Under the pieces are notes generated by a model. The model had not been told where the DNA came from. It ran no database searches and was given only the letters and a program-made list of their open reading frames with translations. Positions 11,215 through 22,339 of a stretch of DNA of 64,000 nt are shown one piece after another. The first letter of the stretch is position 1. Every line of letters begins with the position of its first letter. The stretch spans positions 12,219,001 through 12,283,000 of the forward strand of contig JANTQA010000070.1 of the NCBI GenBank assembly GCA_027625915.1, read 5' to 3'. This DNA is from Anaeramoeba flamelloides. Its lineage: Eukaryota > Metamonada > Anaeramoebidae. The position numbers and the translations under genes were made by a program.

Positions 11215-11870
11215 CTTTTTTCGATTTTTTTTAATTTGGGAAATTAAAAGAAAATTTTAAAATTTTTTTTTTATTTGAAAAATTAAAAAAAAAACACAGT
11301 TCTCTTTTCCAGAATTCAAAAGACTTGAGTACAATCTTTGCCTTTTCTCTATTCTTTTGAAAAACTGAAAAGCGTTGTTAGGCTTTTTTTTTAATTTGAG
11401 AAATAAAATTAAAGAAAATTTATTTAATTTTCTTTTCATTTCTAAAATTAAAAAAAAACCGCAGTTAGCTTTTCCAGAATTCAAAAGAATTGAGTAAAAT
11501 TTTTGATTTTTCTCTATTCTTTTAAATTCTGGAAAAGCTAGGCACTCTACGGCACTTGAAGACACTTTTTATTAACATTTCCAGAATTTGAAAGAATTGA
11601 GTAAATCTTTGTTTTACCTGAAAAGCGTCGTTTAGGTTTTTTTTTAATTTAAGAAATGAAATGAAAAAATTTAAAATTTCCCTTTTATTTCTTGGTTTAA
11701 AAAAAAAAAACATGAGCTTTTCTTGAGTTTTTTAATAATTTGTAAAATCAATATTTTTTCCAAATAAAATTGAAAACCTCAAAAAAACCTAGGAAACTTA
11801 GTAGATAAAAAGAAAACTTCAAGAAAACCTAGGTACTCTAGGGCACTCTACAATACTTCCCGAATTCCTA
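11215..11870. repeat. Hairpin-module array 1
   Basis: Repeated modules form nested palindromes. The main one reads TTTTCCAGAATTCAAAAGAA, a GAGTAAAAT-type loop side, then TTCTTTTAAATTCTGGAAAA. It alternates with a second palindrome made of GGTTTTTTTTAATTT and its complement, and with a GGCACTCTA-type linker. At least three hairpin modules, some with one arm degraded, occur here. Minus-strand frames in it are artefacts of the palindromes. Related arrays are at 18835-19680, 57590-57700 and 62990-63290. Confidence 0.75.
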
Positions 11871-12211
11871 AACTTAAATTTAGGAATTTTTTTAAAAGAT
11901 TCAAAAACAGTTTTATTCTCCCAGAGGGTTAATAAACATGATTAATCTTTTTTGGAATAATATTAAATAATATTATCATTTTATAATATATTAATTTTAT
12001 TTAACTCAGGTATCAGGATTTTTCGATTATTTTCTTAGGCAGGGCAATTACCTAGATTCATTCTTTCCACTATTATTATTTATTAAAAATGTTAATTTTT
12101 AAAAGATAAGAATTTAACACTCGTATTGCCATATCAACAAAGTCCATATTTGGGTTGTAAAACCAACACTTTTAAATTCTTAAATTTTGGTTTTATATTT
12201 CCTTTCTTTGT

Positions 12212-12745
12212 TTATAAACCCTATTCCAAAAATTTGGAGACACCCAAAATCAAAAATAAGCAAAATAAGTAAAATAAAACCCGATTTATAATATTTTTAC
12301 ATACGTAAGATAAAACCACATTTAAGTTACCATATATTAATGTTTTTATCAGTAATCATTTTCGTCCAAATAAAAGAAAAAAATATAAAACTCAAAAAAT
12401 AAAACCAAGTGTGCCCAAAATAATGAAATGAGCTGAACAAAAGTTGTATTGATGAATATGTTGAAATTTCACCAACAATTATTAATAGATCAAATGATAT
12501 GATAACCTCGGACAATGGTATTAGATTTTTCTATTTAACAAACTCGGCACTAACCTTCTATCAACCATCGAAAAAAAAATTCCGATCTAACGAAACAGAT
12601 AACATAACTAGAAAAAATTAAATGAAAACAAAACCAAAAAAAACAAAAAATGAAATAGTTTCTAAATTGAATGTAAAGTGGAGTATTGCTATTCTTTCAA
12701 CAGTTTAAACCGTGCCCAAATTTTTGGAATTTAGTTTATTTTCCG
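12212..12745 (+). mobile_element. Three-terminus TIR family, diverged copy D
   Basis: The left end (AAACCCTATTCCAAAAATTTGGAGACACCC) and right end (CCGTGCCCAAATTTTTGGAATTTAGTTTA) are imperfect inverted repeats, with a third related motif (AAGTGTGCCCAAAAT) near 12408. Interior landmarks such as TTGAAATTTCACC, CCGATCTAACGAAACA and AATGAAAACAAAACC match the copy at 17740-18280. It is the most diverged of five copies with 56310-56825. Confidence 0.6.
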
Positions 12746-13482
12746 TTTGGTTTATAAAGATTCATAATTTATTATTGGAAAGTTGTTTACTTAACGGATT
12801 TGAGAAAAGATAAGAATTGAAAAAAAAATAATTTCAAAAATGACCTCAAGCAGAGAATTGTTCATTTTATTATTTCAATTGTTTCTGACGCCTCTTTGAA
12901 TTTTCGATAAAAGAGTTATAATTTCCAAACTTTTAATGAACACTTTTCTCGTTTTTTTCTAATCCTTTTTAGAGTATCGTGAAAAAGTAAATTGTAATTC
13001 TATTTTTTCAATTCTTAAAGAGCAAAAAAAGCAAAAAAAATAAAAATTTAATCAACATTCTCTAATTCATTCAAATTTGTTTTGAAAACTTAAAATAGAG
13101 AAAATATGTAAAAAATTGATTCAATTGTTCTGAATGTATATTTGTGCAATAAAAAATCACTAGACTTTTTAAATATTTCTTTAATTAGTTATTTTCAAAA
13201 ATATTAAACGGGCAGCTAGGATAAAAAACAATTTAAAAGCCATTATGAAATTTAAAAATATTGTTAATTTTCTCATTTTTTTAACCATTTGAAAATAGGA
13301 TTTTACCATTTTCTTTAAAATTTCATAATTGTGATAACCAATTTTTCAGGGATCAAAAATTTCAAACTTTTAACCAGAGTCAATAAGAATCTAACTCTTG
13401 ATAACTTTATTTAATTTCCTAATTGAAGCTAAATTCTGAAAAAAATTATTTCCTAAAAAAAAGTAAGTCAATTGTCAAAAAC

Positions 13483-13483
<1 letters not shown>

Positions 13484-13531
<48 letters not shown>
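13484..13531. repeat. (CA)n-(TA)n microsatellite
   Basis: About 17 CA units followed directly by about 7 TA units. A second, interrupted CA/TA tract lies at about 13696-13748. Both are simple-sequence DNA in the spacer downstream of the orphan exon. Confidence 0.9.
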
Positions 13532-13869
13532 TCAAATTCAAATGTTATTCAATTTCTCTTTTTTGAAATGGTTCTTGTGATTGTAGATTTTTCCAAATAA
13601 TGAATTTCAAAAAATTAATAATTTCAGTAACTTTTTCGAAATTATTTTACCAAGAAAGATTAATGTACATACACATACAAATATGAACGCATGTGCACAA
13701 ACACACACACGCACACACATATTCATATATATATATATATATATATACATTTACGTACCGATGTCTGTGTATTATTTTTTTTTCAATAAAACAAAAATTC
13801 GATCAATAAATTCTTCATCCTATTTTCATAAAATTTTATTTATATTTCCCGTAATAACGATAATCAAAA

Positions 13870-14290
13870 TTGCAAATACTTTTTACAAATAGAATGGCTT
13901 CAAGAGAGTTCTGCTCAAGAAAATCAAAATCGCTAATTTTGACTTGTAAAGTATTTTTCAATTTTTGATAATCTTCCCAAGCCTCAAAAACAGAAAAAAT
14001 GTTTAATAATTCTTTATGGTAGAAGATGTGTTGTTCGTTTGTCATATTTGAATTGCTCTGTACCGACTTTTCAAGCTGATCGCGAATTTTATCTAGCCGT
14101 CTTTTTTGTACCATCATCATTCTGTATTTACAAATCACTTGAAGGAATTTGGACAAAGTGGCCATCAGGTAATTATGCACGCTACGAAAATTTTGCTCGC
14201 AATACACAAAATATTTTTCACAGTAAGAATACATCTCGAAGGATTGCCCACACAAGCCAGAGTCACGATGTAGTGTCGCACCCTCCTTTA
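13870..14290 (-). CDS. Probable internal or terminal exon of an unidentified helical protein
   Basis: The frame is open from about 14305 to 13836 on the minus strand, with clearly higher GC and complex codon use against very AT-rich flanks. The first in-frame ATG is at 14234, but open frame continues upstream to an AG at about 14291 that could be an acceptor, so this may be an internal exon. A possible donor lies near 13948. The peptide is rich in Tyr, Cys, Gln and Leu with amphipathic helical spacing (for example YCEKYFVYCEQNF, then RRLDKIRDQLEKSV), which would suit a coiled coil or BAR-like helix bundle. I could not match it to a family and found no partner exon within 2 kb either side. It could also be a gene remnant. 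The coding signal is moderate and the boundaries are approximate. Confidence 0.45.
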
Positions 14291-14299
14291 TAAATGTTC

Positions 14300-16585
14300 A
14301 TCATTAGAGTGGTTTAGTTCAGATTGCAACAAAAGAAGATGGAATTAGGTGTTTAAGTTGAATAGAAATGAAAGAAGAAATGAAATTTTGGTGTGATTAA
14401 TTTTCGAAAGTAAAAAACTTTAAGTTTTTAAAACGATCCAGTCACAAAAAGGATTTGGATCTTAAACAGATCAGTTTGGTGCCAGAATATTAAAACGTTG
14501 AGTTTTTCACTTTTGGAAGGTGGTTTGTAAGGTTTTTTTTTTTTTTTTTTTTTTTTTGTTTTTTGTGTTTTTTTTTTTGGTGTTTAATTTTACTTCTTGA
14601 TAAAAAGCACATTCAAAAAATTTTAATACTGCACAAAAAAGATAGTTTGTTTTGTCAACCTGTTGGCAATTCGTTCAACCGCAAATTATATTTTTTGATT
14701 AAGATTGGTTTGTGTTTTTTATTTTGTTTTTGAAGGTTTTTGAGTTTTGTTTGGGATTGCAGAATCAAAAAGAAAAAAAAAATTTTACATCATTCTTTTC
14801 GGTTTTTGCTTTGTCTTTCAATCTACTTCCTATTTCTCTTGAGTTTAATGCTAATTTATAATAATTTACGATCTTTGGGGAAATTAATTTTTCTGGGAGA
14901 TCCATTTCCTTTTTGATTAGAATTGTTGTTTTTACAGAAGCGATAAAAAGAAAAAAAATTTGTTTGTATTATGATGAATTCATCAAGTTTTTCTTAAAAA
15001 GACGAAGAATACTTTGGAAATTTGTTTGAGTGTCACAGATTCAGTTTTGTTTGTTTTGTAATTCTTTAAACTGAATTTTTGCTTTGTGCTCTGACTCATT
15101 TTCTCAAGTTAAAATTTTTGTAAATTGAAATTTATAAAAAAATGATTTTGGAAATGATTAAGTTTTTTTTTGATATCAATACGTCTCAAAAATATTGGAC
15201 AGATAGGTAAACTACATAAAAGAAAGGCGGAAAAGAAATATATACTTGTGGATCTAGTAATTTACATTGTATTTGCCCCATGCTCAAGGATTGACTTGGC
15301 ATCATTCAAGAATACTGATTAATTCTAATATTTTTCAAAAACTATTTAGTTCAATTTCTATTTTTATAAATCTTCGAACTGTTTCTTTTAAAACATTCCA
15401 GGAATTGAATATTTTGAAGGAACAACTATTTTTACTGAGTTTCTTAACACTTGACTTCATAAAATGCTTTATTCAAAGCTTGAGAATAATAATTTCAAAA
15501 AAAAATTTCAAAAAAAAATTTCAACAAAAAATTTCAAAAGATAAATTGCAATTTATCAGTATTATACAATTACCTTTTTAAAGGATTGACAAATTTCAAA
15601 TACCAAATAAAAAAAAATACCAATATTCTTTTGGTTGAAAAATTCAAATAATATAGAAAACAATTTGATAAGATCCATTTGACAAAAAATTCAAATTTTT
15701 AAAAAAAAATAAAAAAAGATTTCTCCATTTCAAAAATCCAAATTAAAAAAAATTTTTTAAACGCATTCTCAATTCCAAAAAATCAAATTTAATAAAACAA
15801 AATTACCCCCGATAAAACAAATCAAATTTATAAAAAAAATTCAATTATTTTCGTTTTACAAAGGGTTTAATTTCTTCAATTTAAGACAAATTGTTTTTTT
15901 TTTCAGAAGAAAATCAATTTAATTCGATTCAATCTAATTTGTGGTTATTGTTTCACTCTTTATATTTAACAAAGTAAGGATTTTCTTAACATTCTTGATA
16001 TCAAAATAACTCATTTCAGAAATTAAAAAAAATGAAGAAAAAAATCTTCGAGATCTCAAAAAGCTCTCACGAACCACACTTTGAAACCAACTTGGTTGTT
16101 TTCAAAATGACAACTCACAACCATACAAATTGAAAGTTGTAAATCACCCTCTTTGAATCTTTTTTTCTAATAATATACAAATTTTTCATTGATGAAATTT
16201 TTAGATGGATTGTATACTTTTACAGGAGAATCAGTTTTTAATCTGTTTAAGTACTCTTAAAAATTATAATTTCTTTTTTTTCCAATTCAAAAAAAAAATA
16301 TTTTTAAGCATAATAATTCAACCCTTAAGTAATTTAATATAATAGAAAGAATTATGCTTTTGGGTGGAATAATGATTGGTCCCTATCTTCAGAGTATTAT
16401 CAATTATTCAGAAAAAGTTTTTTTGAAATGGATTTTTGTTACTTCTTGGCAAAATTCAGTACATAAATGTTGCTAATGATTGATAAAAAATAAGAAAATA
16501 AAAAAATTTCTATTTATTTTTACAGGCCAAAAAAAGGAAAAGAATTATAATATTTCGAGATGAAGATTAATTTTTGATAATTTAA
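14300..16585. other. Geneless AT-rich spacer
   Basis: Contains long T runs (about 14530-14557) and tandem AATTTCAAAAAAA units near 15495-15540. The open frame at 15267-15581 is low in complexity and has no homologue I recognise. I see no supported gene. Confidence 0.5.
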
Positions 16586-16587
16586 TA

Positions 16588-16833
16588 CAGTCAGTTCCAC
16601 TTTTAAGGCACAAACTTTCAACGAAATTTAAGGCACATATAAAAATCTCAAATTAAGGCACAAACTTTCAACGAAATTTAAAGTACGATAAAAATCCCAA
16701 ATTAAGGCACAAAATTCAGATTCTAGTAAAATAAATTGTAATAAAAAAAATAATAAATTTAGTACCTTAATTTGAGATTTTTTTGTGCCTTCAATTTCGT
16801 TGAAAGTTTGTGCCTTAAAAGTGGAACTGAATG
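16588..16833. mobile_element. Tc1/mariner-like MITE, copy 1 (TA target duplication)
   Basis: A 246-bp element starts CAGTCAGTTCCACTTTTAAG and ends with its complement, flanked by TA on both sides (16586-16587 and 16834-16835). Terminal inverted repeats are about 40 bp. The unit AAGGCACAAACTTTCAACG is present twice in the left half, as a tandem duplication. There is no coding capacity. TA duplication and CAGT ends point to the Tc1/mariner superfamily. Confidence 0.85.
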
Positions 16834-17739
16834 TACATTTTTTTCATTTTTTTTTCTATTAAATTATATTTTTTATCAATACTTAATTGGCGACTTTAAA
16901 AATATCGATTGAATTAGATTTGTTTTAAAAAACCCTATTTTTTAATTTTAGAACTTAGGATAGATGTCATATGGTTTGAAAAAAAAAAAAAGGAACAATC
17001 ATAAATAATACTATTCAATTAATAATACTATAAAGATTTGGGTCGAAAAGGGAATTTATTTTTATTTTTTTTTTTGTTATATAAATATTTAAAATAGTTA
17101 TTTGGCAAAATAATCACAAAAAATAATGTTTAAAAATATTCCAAATTTTCTAACGAATATTATTTAATATTATTCTTAACATAAAAAGTGAAAATTTATT
17201 CTTATGTACTAAAAAAAAACTTTTTTTATTTTTTTTTTTATTGGGGGTGTATGAATGTTTTTTAATGTACCTAAATAGTAAAAGGGTACAAAAAAAATAT
17301 AATAATCAGCCAAAATTAATAAATTTATGTTTAAAATATTTAATAAATATTCCAATTAAACTTAAAAACTTATTAAATAACTAAAGGGATAAATATTTGT
17401 TAATTATTATTTTAAATTGTAATATATTTTTATATTTCAGTATATTAATAAGTTTCTTCATTTTATTATTTATTATTGAAAGAATGAAAAAGATTTTTTA
17501 TTATATTGAAAATTTAATTAAATTTTTTTAAACAAAAAGAATATATTCCAATAATGAAAAGATACAATTTGAAAGATAATAACCTTATTTTTTTTTTAAA
17601 TTGATAATAAAAAAAAAGATTTTTGAATTTGAACTTTTTTTATAAATTAGGCTATTAAAAAAGAAAAACTACCGATTTATTAATTATTCATCTCAATTTT
17701 ACATTTTAATTATATGAAAATTGAATTTTTTAAAACATA

Positions 17740-18280
17740 AACCCCAATTCAAAATTTTTAACACACCAAAATTCGATTTGTGAAAAAAAAAAACTTATTT
17801 AACCACTTCTCGAAGATTTACCAAATTAGAACCATTCACTAATTGAAATGTTATCACCTTTTTATAAAATAAAATACTCACAAAACAATAAATAAATAAT
17901 TATCAATACAAATAAATCATGGGTGTGTTAAAAATTTTGGAGAGAGCAAAACAAAAAAATACATTAGTAAATTTGTTGAAATTCTATTAGGAATATTGAT
18001 CGATCAAATGGTTAGATACTACCAACTAATTTTATTTGAGTTCTTCTATTTGGAACAACTCGACTTTAACATAATATAAACCTTTTAGAAAAATTTTGAT
18101 CCAACGAAGCAAATTACGTAATTCAAACAATGAAATGAAAACAAAAACTAAAAGATGAAAAAATGATTATCATATTTTAGAAAAATCAAAATTATCTCAA
18201 ATTTCAATGAAATTGTATTCTTGTGATTGTTTGGAACGTTTTAAGTGTGTGGAAAATTTTGAATTTTAGTTTAGTTTCCA
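17740..18280 (+). mobile_element. Three-terminus TIR family, copy A
   Basis: The ends read CCCCAATTCAAAATTTTTAACACACC and GTGTGTGGAAAATTTTGAATTTTAG, an imperfect inverted repeat of about 25 bp. A third terminus-like motif, GGGTGTGTTAAAAATTTTGGAG, stands in the middle near 17930. A close copy in the opposite orientation is at 35520-36055 and others are at 31510-32045, 12212-12745 and 56310-56825. Non-coding. Confidence 0.8.
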
Positions 18281-18834
18281 GGGTTGTTTTTTTTTTTTTT
18301 AAACTTTAATATTAATTTAAGAATTAGTAAATAAAAATTTCATTATTTTTTTATTATTTATTCATCGTTTTTGTTTTGAATTTAACAATTTGATATTTAT
18401 TTACAGATAGGGAATAGTGATGTGTTTGTGATAACAATCCATTTTCTTTATATGATTTTTAAAACAAAACAATAGTTAGTTGTAGTATCTATCCTTAAAA
18501 TAAAAAATATTAAATTAAAAATATACTGTTTTAAGGTAAACTAATCAAATACTTTTATTAACCTTTCATCCTTATATATAGAGTGTTTTATAATAGAATT
18601 AAAATTTCAGAACTAAAAAATACTAAGTCTATGTATTTATTGTAATTATCAATGTAACAATTTTTTAAAAAATCTTAACCGCAAAAAAAAAAAGTGTTTT
18701 TTTTTGGGGTTAAAAATTTCGACTTGCTTTAGAAAGGAATTTTAGTTTAATTCAACTTTGAGAAGTTTTATTTAATAGACAATAACACATTGTTTGATAA
18801 ATAATGTATTATCCTCAGAAATACTATATATTTC

Positions 18835-19680
18835 AAAAAAATACTGATGATAATTTTTGTTTGTCCAACTTTTTCGGGGATTCAAAAGAATAGAGAAAAA
18901 TCTCTTTGATTTTACTTTATTCTAATAAATTATGGAAAACTTATCGAAAAGTGTCTGTAGAGGGCCATGAAGTCTTTAGCTTTACTTAAAATTTTCTGCT
19001 TTGAATGTAAAATCTATACATTATACTAATAAACCGAAAACTAAAGAAAATATAACGGCTGTTTTCCAGAATTCAAAAGAATAGAGAAAAATCTCTTTGA
19101 TTATACTCATCTCTTTTAAATTCTGGAAAAGATAACCACATTTTTTTATTAATTTTTGAAATAAACTGAAAATTTCTTAATGTATCTCTTTATTACAAAA
19201 AAAAAAAAAAACTAACAAAAGTGTCTGTCGAGTACATAACTTTTCTTGAGTTTTCTGTTTCGTGTGTTAAGTGTTCTAGGTTTTTTTTTACTTTAGAAAT
19301 AAACCGAAAATTTTAATAAATTTTTGGTTTATTTCTAAAGTAAAAAAAACCTAACTAAAATCTATTGATTTTTCTAATAAACAGAAAACTCAAGAAAAGC
19401 TAATGGTGGTTTTCCAGAATTCAAAAGAATAGAGTAAAATTTCTTTGATTTTACTTTATTCTTTTAAATTCTGTAAAACCTAACAAAAAGTGTCTGTAGA
19501 GTGCCTAGCTTTTCCAAAATATAAAAGAATAGTGAAAAATCAAAGATTTTACTCAATTCTTTTAAATTCTGAAAAAGATAACCGCGATTTTTTTTAATTT
19601 TTGAAATAAACCGAGAATTGATTCTTAAATTTTCTGTTTATTTCAAAAATTAAAAAAAACCTAAGGGAACTTCCAAAAAA
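18835..19680. repeat. Hairpin-module array 2 (largest)
   Basis: At least four copies of the CCAGAATTCAAAAGAATAG / CTATTCTTTTAAATTCTGG-type hairpin (around 18880-18950, 19062-19132, 19411-19485, 19500-19575) alternate with AATAAACCGAAAATTT palindromes and AAGTGTCTGTAGAG-type linkers. Each hairpin would fold into a stem of about 25 bp. No coding sequence. Confidence 0.8.
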
Positions 19681-20119
19681 ATTAATTTTTGCAATTTATA
19701 TCAACAAATAATTCTAAAAATCAATTCTCCATTTGAAATAATATTTATTAAATTTTAAAATACTTTGGAAATATATTATAATTACCTCTTAACTGTGAAA
19801 AAATTAACCTAATTTTTTACAATTAAATTTGAAAAAACTATTAATATAACCTGGAAAATTGGATCTTCCAACTTAAATTATAATTTCCTTAATAAAGATA
19901 ATCTTTGATACAAGATCTCTTATTTACCAATAATGTTTATTATAAGTAAAGTTCTTAAAAAGTGAGAAATTAGCAAAGGTTTAATGTTTTTTTGAAAAAT
20001 TTTTTTCATCATCGTGCTGTCTAAAGAGGAACAAAATTAATAAAAAAAGGCTTTTAAAAAATTTATTTATGTATTTTTTAAGGTTAGAATATGGGCTCAT
20101 TCTGTTAATGTACTAGGAA

Positions 20120-20138
20120 AGAAAGAACGAAAAAAAAA

Positions 20139-20167
<29 letters not shown>
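20120..20167. repeat. Poly(A) tract downstream of TFIIB
   Basis: A nearly pure run of A on the plus strand (poly(T) in the direction of TFIIB transcription), about 75 bp past the TFIIB stop. It is simple sequence; any role in transcript ending is inference only. Confidence 0.7.
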
Positions 20168-20173
<6 letters not shown>

Positions 20174-20242
20174 ACAATTCGAGTCTGTAAAATGACGGAT
20201 TGCTCGTCAAAATTCAGACCATCTATCTTAAAATTTGAAATC

Positions 20243-21280
20243 TTATTTTTTAGATTTGGATTTTGACTTGGATTTGGATTTGCCAGTTAATTGTTTTGGG
20301 TCTTTGTCTTTAAACTCTGTGTTTTTCGGAAACAATTCGAGGCGCTTTGGGTAAATTTCATTATAAATATCTCTTACTGTACTTTCAGCAACGCCGATTG
20401 CGTCTGCGATATCTGAAAGTCTGATGGGCTTTTTTGTCTGTATGTTGCACATTTGAACAACTAAAAAGATCACTCCTGCCGCAATTGAATCTGCATGTCG
20501 CGATCCCTCGATTGCTTTATCGATCGCGGCTTGTGCCACCTTTTCACATAGTGTTTGTTCTGGGAAGCTCATCCCAAGCGTTTCGCAGAAACGCACCATC
20601 AGCTGTGGTGCAGACAAGGTCACACTGGGTGTTTTCTGGCCCAAACCCTTTTTGTATGACAGGATGGCGCGGTACACCTTCCCGATTTCCTTTCGAGAAA
20701 GCCCCGAAACGGCGCACATTTCACGCATGCTACGCCCAACACCAGCCTCTCGGCAAACATAGCTGATCACTGCTGTTGCAACCGTTTTTGATTTCTTTCT
20801 TTTGATCTTGTCCAAAAACCTGACGTCCTTAAAAAGGTATTTTGCTTTTTCCCGAATGCGATCAGGCAGGCCCATGGTTTTCCCGATCGTGTTAATTTCG
20901 GAATACCCCTTTGTTAGATTACGCTGCCTAGAGGACACAGACCTTTGCTGGGCCTTGCCAAGCCCCCCGTCCTGATAATACGTCATGCCTCCGCCTTTGC
21001 CACCAGACGCGAAACTGGTGGAAAGTGAGACGTTCAGATCCATCTCATTTGATCCACCAACACGCGATCGATCTTGTGATCCATGCTCCACTTTGAATTG
21101 CCGATACTCGGCGCCTTCAAAGATGATCGAAGTTGCAATCACATGCCCACAAGAGCGACACGATTTTATCCCTTTCTCCATGTCTTGAATGATGTCCCTT
21201 GAGTTGCATCTTGTACAAAACCATCCTTGTCCTCTCGACTTTTTCCAGAGTTGGTTAATTTTATCTTGGTTAAGTGACAT
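20243..21280 (-). CDS. Transcription initiation factor IIB (TFIIB)
   Basis: TFIIB bridges TBP on the promoter and RNA polymerase II in the nucleus. The single 345-residue frame is intronless and close to the usual family size (about 315-345). An N-terminal zinc ribbon has Cys22, Cys25, Cys41 and Cys44. The B-reader/linker region follows (SRVGGSNEMDLNVSLSTSF). Two cyclin-like repeats cover about 120-205 and 215-310; the second includes ADSIAAGVIFLVVQM and the helix-turn-helix stretch IRLSDIADAIGVAESTVRDI. The C-terminus ends in a Lys-Ser repeat. The ATG at 21280 leaves the short basic leader expected before the ribbon. The gene is an obvious GC-rich island compared with every other gene here, suggesting strong codon bias. 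I prefer TFIIB over Brf1 because there is no Brf-type C-terminal extension. Flanks on both sides are repeat-rich and geneless for kilobases. Confidence 0.96.
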   Translation of the reverse strand: MSLNQDKINQLWKKSRGQGWFCTRCNSRDIIQDMEKGIKSCRSCGHVIATSIIFEGAEYRQFKVEHGSQDRSRVGGSNEMDLNVSLSTSFASGGKGGGMTYYQDGGLGKAQQRSVSSRQRNLTKGYSEINTIGKTMGLPDRIREKAKYLFKDVRFLDKIKRKKSKTVATAVISYVCREAGVGRSMREMCAVSGLSRKEIGKVYRAILSYKKGLGQKTPSVTLSAPQLMVRFCETLGMSFPEQTLCEKVAQAAIDKAIEGSRHADSIAAGVIFLVVQMCNIQTKKPIRLSDIADAIGVAESTVRDIYNEIYPKRLELFPKNTEFKDKDPKQLTGKSKSKSKSKSKK

Positions 21281-21950
21281 CGTTTTGTTTTTTGTTAGTT
21301 AGGATATTTAGGTTGTCTAAAAATTACAAAAAGTTTTATTGTTCTTGAAAGGAGATTTGGGAAAAACAATAAAAAATGATTTTGGATTTTCCTTTTTTTG
21401 AGTTAATTACCTCAGAGCTGATCTCTTTGAACAAAATTTTCACCCTATTAAAGTGTTGGATCGTATTCCAAAGTTTTAAAAAGTGTTTGAAAGGTTTTAA
21501 AATTATCTAACAGCTTTGTAAAAATCTCGTGATTTATTGTAATACAGTTTTTAATCAGGATACTGAAAAAGTTTTTTGACTTTTTATAATTAATGGTACA
21601 GGGTATTTGTTAAAACTTAGAAAATTCAACGAAGATTGGAAATTAAAATTGAACATTTTTTGAAATGTGAAATATGGTGAGTAATAAATTTTGAAAAAGA
21701 TTATTTTTTTTATTTTGACGTGCAGAAATTAATTTTGCCCTAAAGCAGTTAGACATTTTTCAGATTTTATATGAACAGATTAAAATCTTGTATTTTATTC
21801 ATCTAATTTTAGAAATTAAAAAAAAACAAGACACTTGACGATACTGTCCAAATTTCAATAAAATTATTGTATAGAAATTTTAAATAAGAGTTACAATTTT
21901 CTTTCCCATTAAGCAATGATAAAATAAATAATTAATCTCTGTTTTGAATA

Positions 21951-22172
21951 CTGTTAATTGTAAAATAAAAAGATCAAAATTTTCATCGACTTTCCACAAA
22001 ATCATATAATTAAAATAAATCATCAAAAGATCGCAATTCTAAAAAGAGAAACTAATAAATTAAAGCTGATTTTGGGACTTTAAAAATTGGAAATGTTACT
22101 TGAAGATTTGAAAATTTTTTTTTGGAAAGCTGAATGAAAATTTTGTTTCATTTATTTTGCAACAAATAGTAA
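21951..22172. mobile_element. Inverted-repeat element (copy 2 of the 7162-7401 family)
   Basis: The left arm at about 21951-22000 and right arm at about 22119-22172 are inverted relatives and share AAAATTTTCAT, GGAAAGCTGAATGAAAATTTTG and the TTTGCAACAAATAGTA-type end with the copy near SEC23. It is more diverged than that copy. Confidence 0.65.
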
Positions 22173-22339
22173 AATCCAAGTTTCCACTTTTTTGAGATTA
22201 AGATGAACAAGTAGAATTCTCAAGTAAAAGAAAAAAAGATCTAGTATATTAAAAAATATGATGAAAAGAGTCAAAAACCTTCATGATTGATACCTACAAA
22301 ATAATTCGATCCCATTTTTTATTTTTCCAAATTTTTAAA

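Noticed and set aside
11257-11713. Minus-strand frames with repeated FKRIEK-like peptides
   Set aside because: The peptide repeats are produced by the hairpin-module array, not by a protein gene.
13484-13748. CRISPR-like or satellite array
   Set aside because: It is a plain CA/TA microsatellite with no spacers or unique repeat units.
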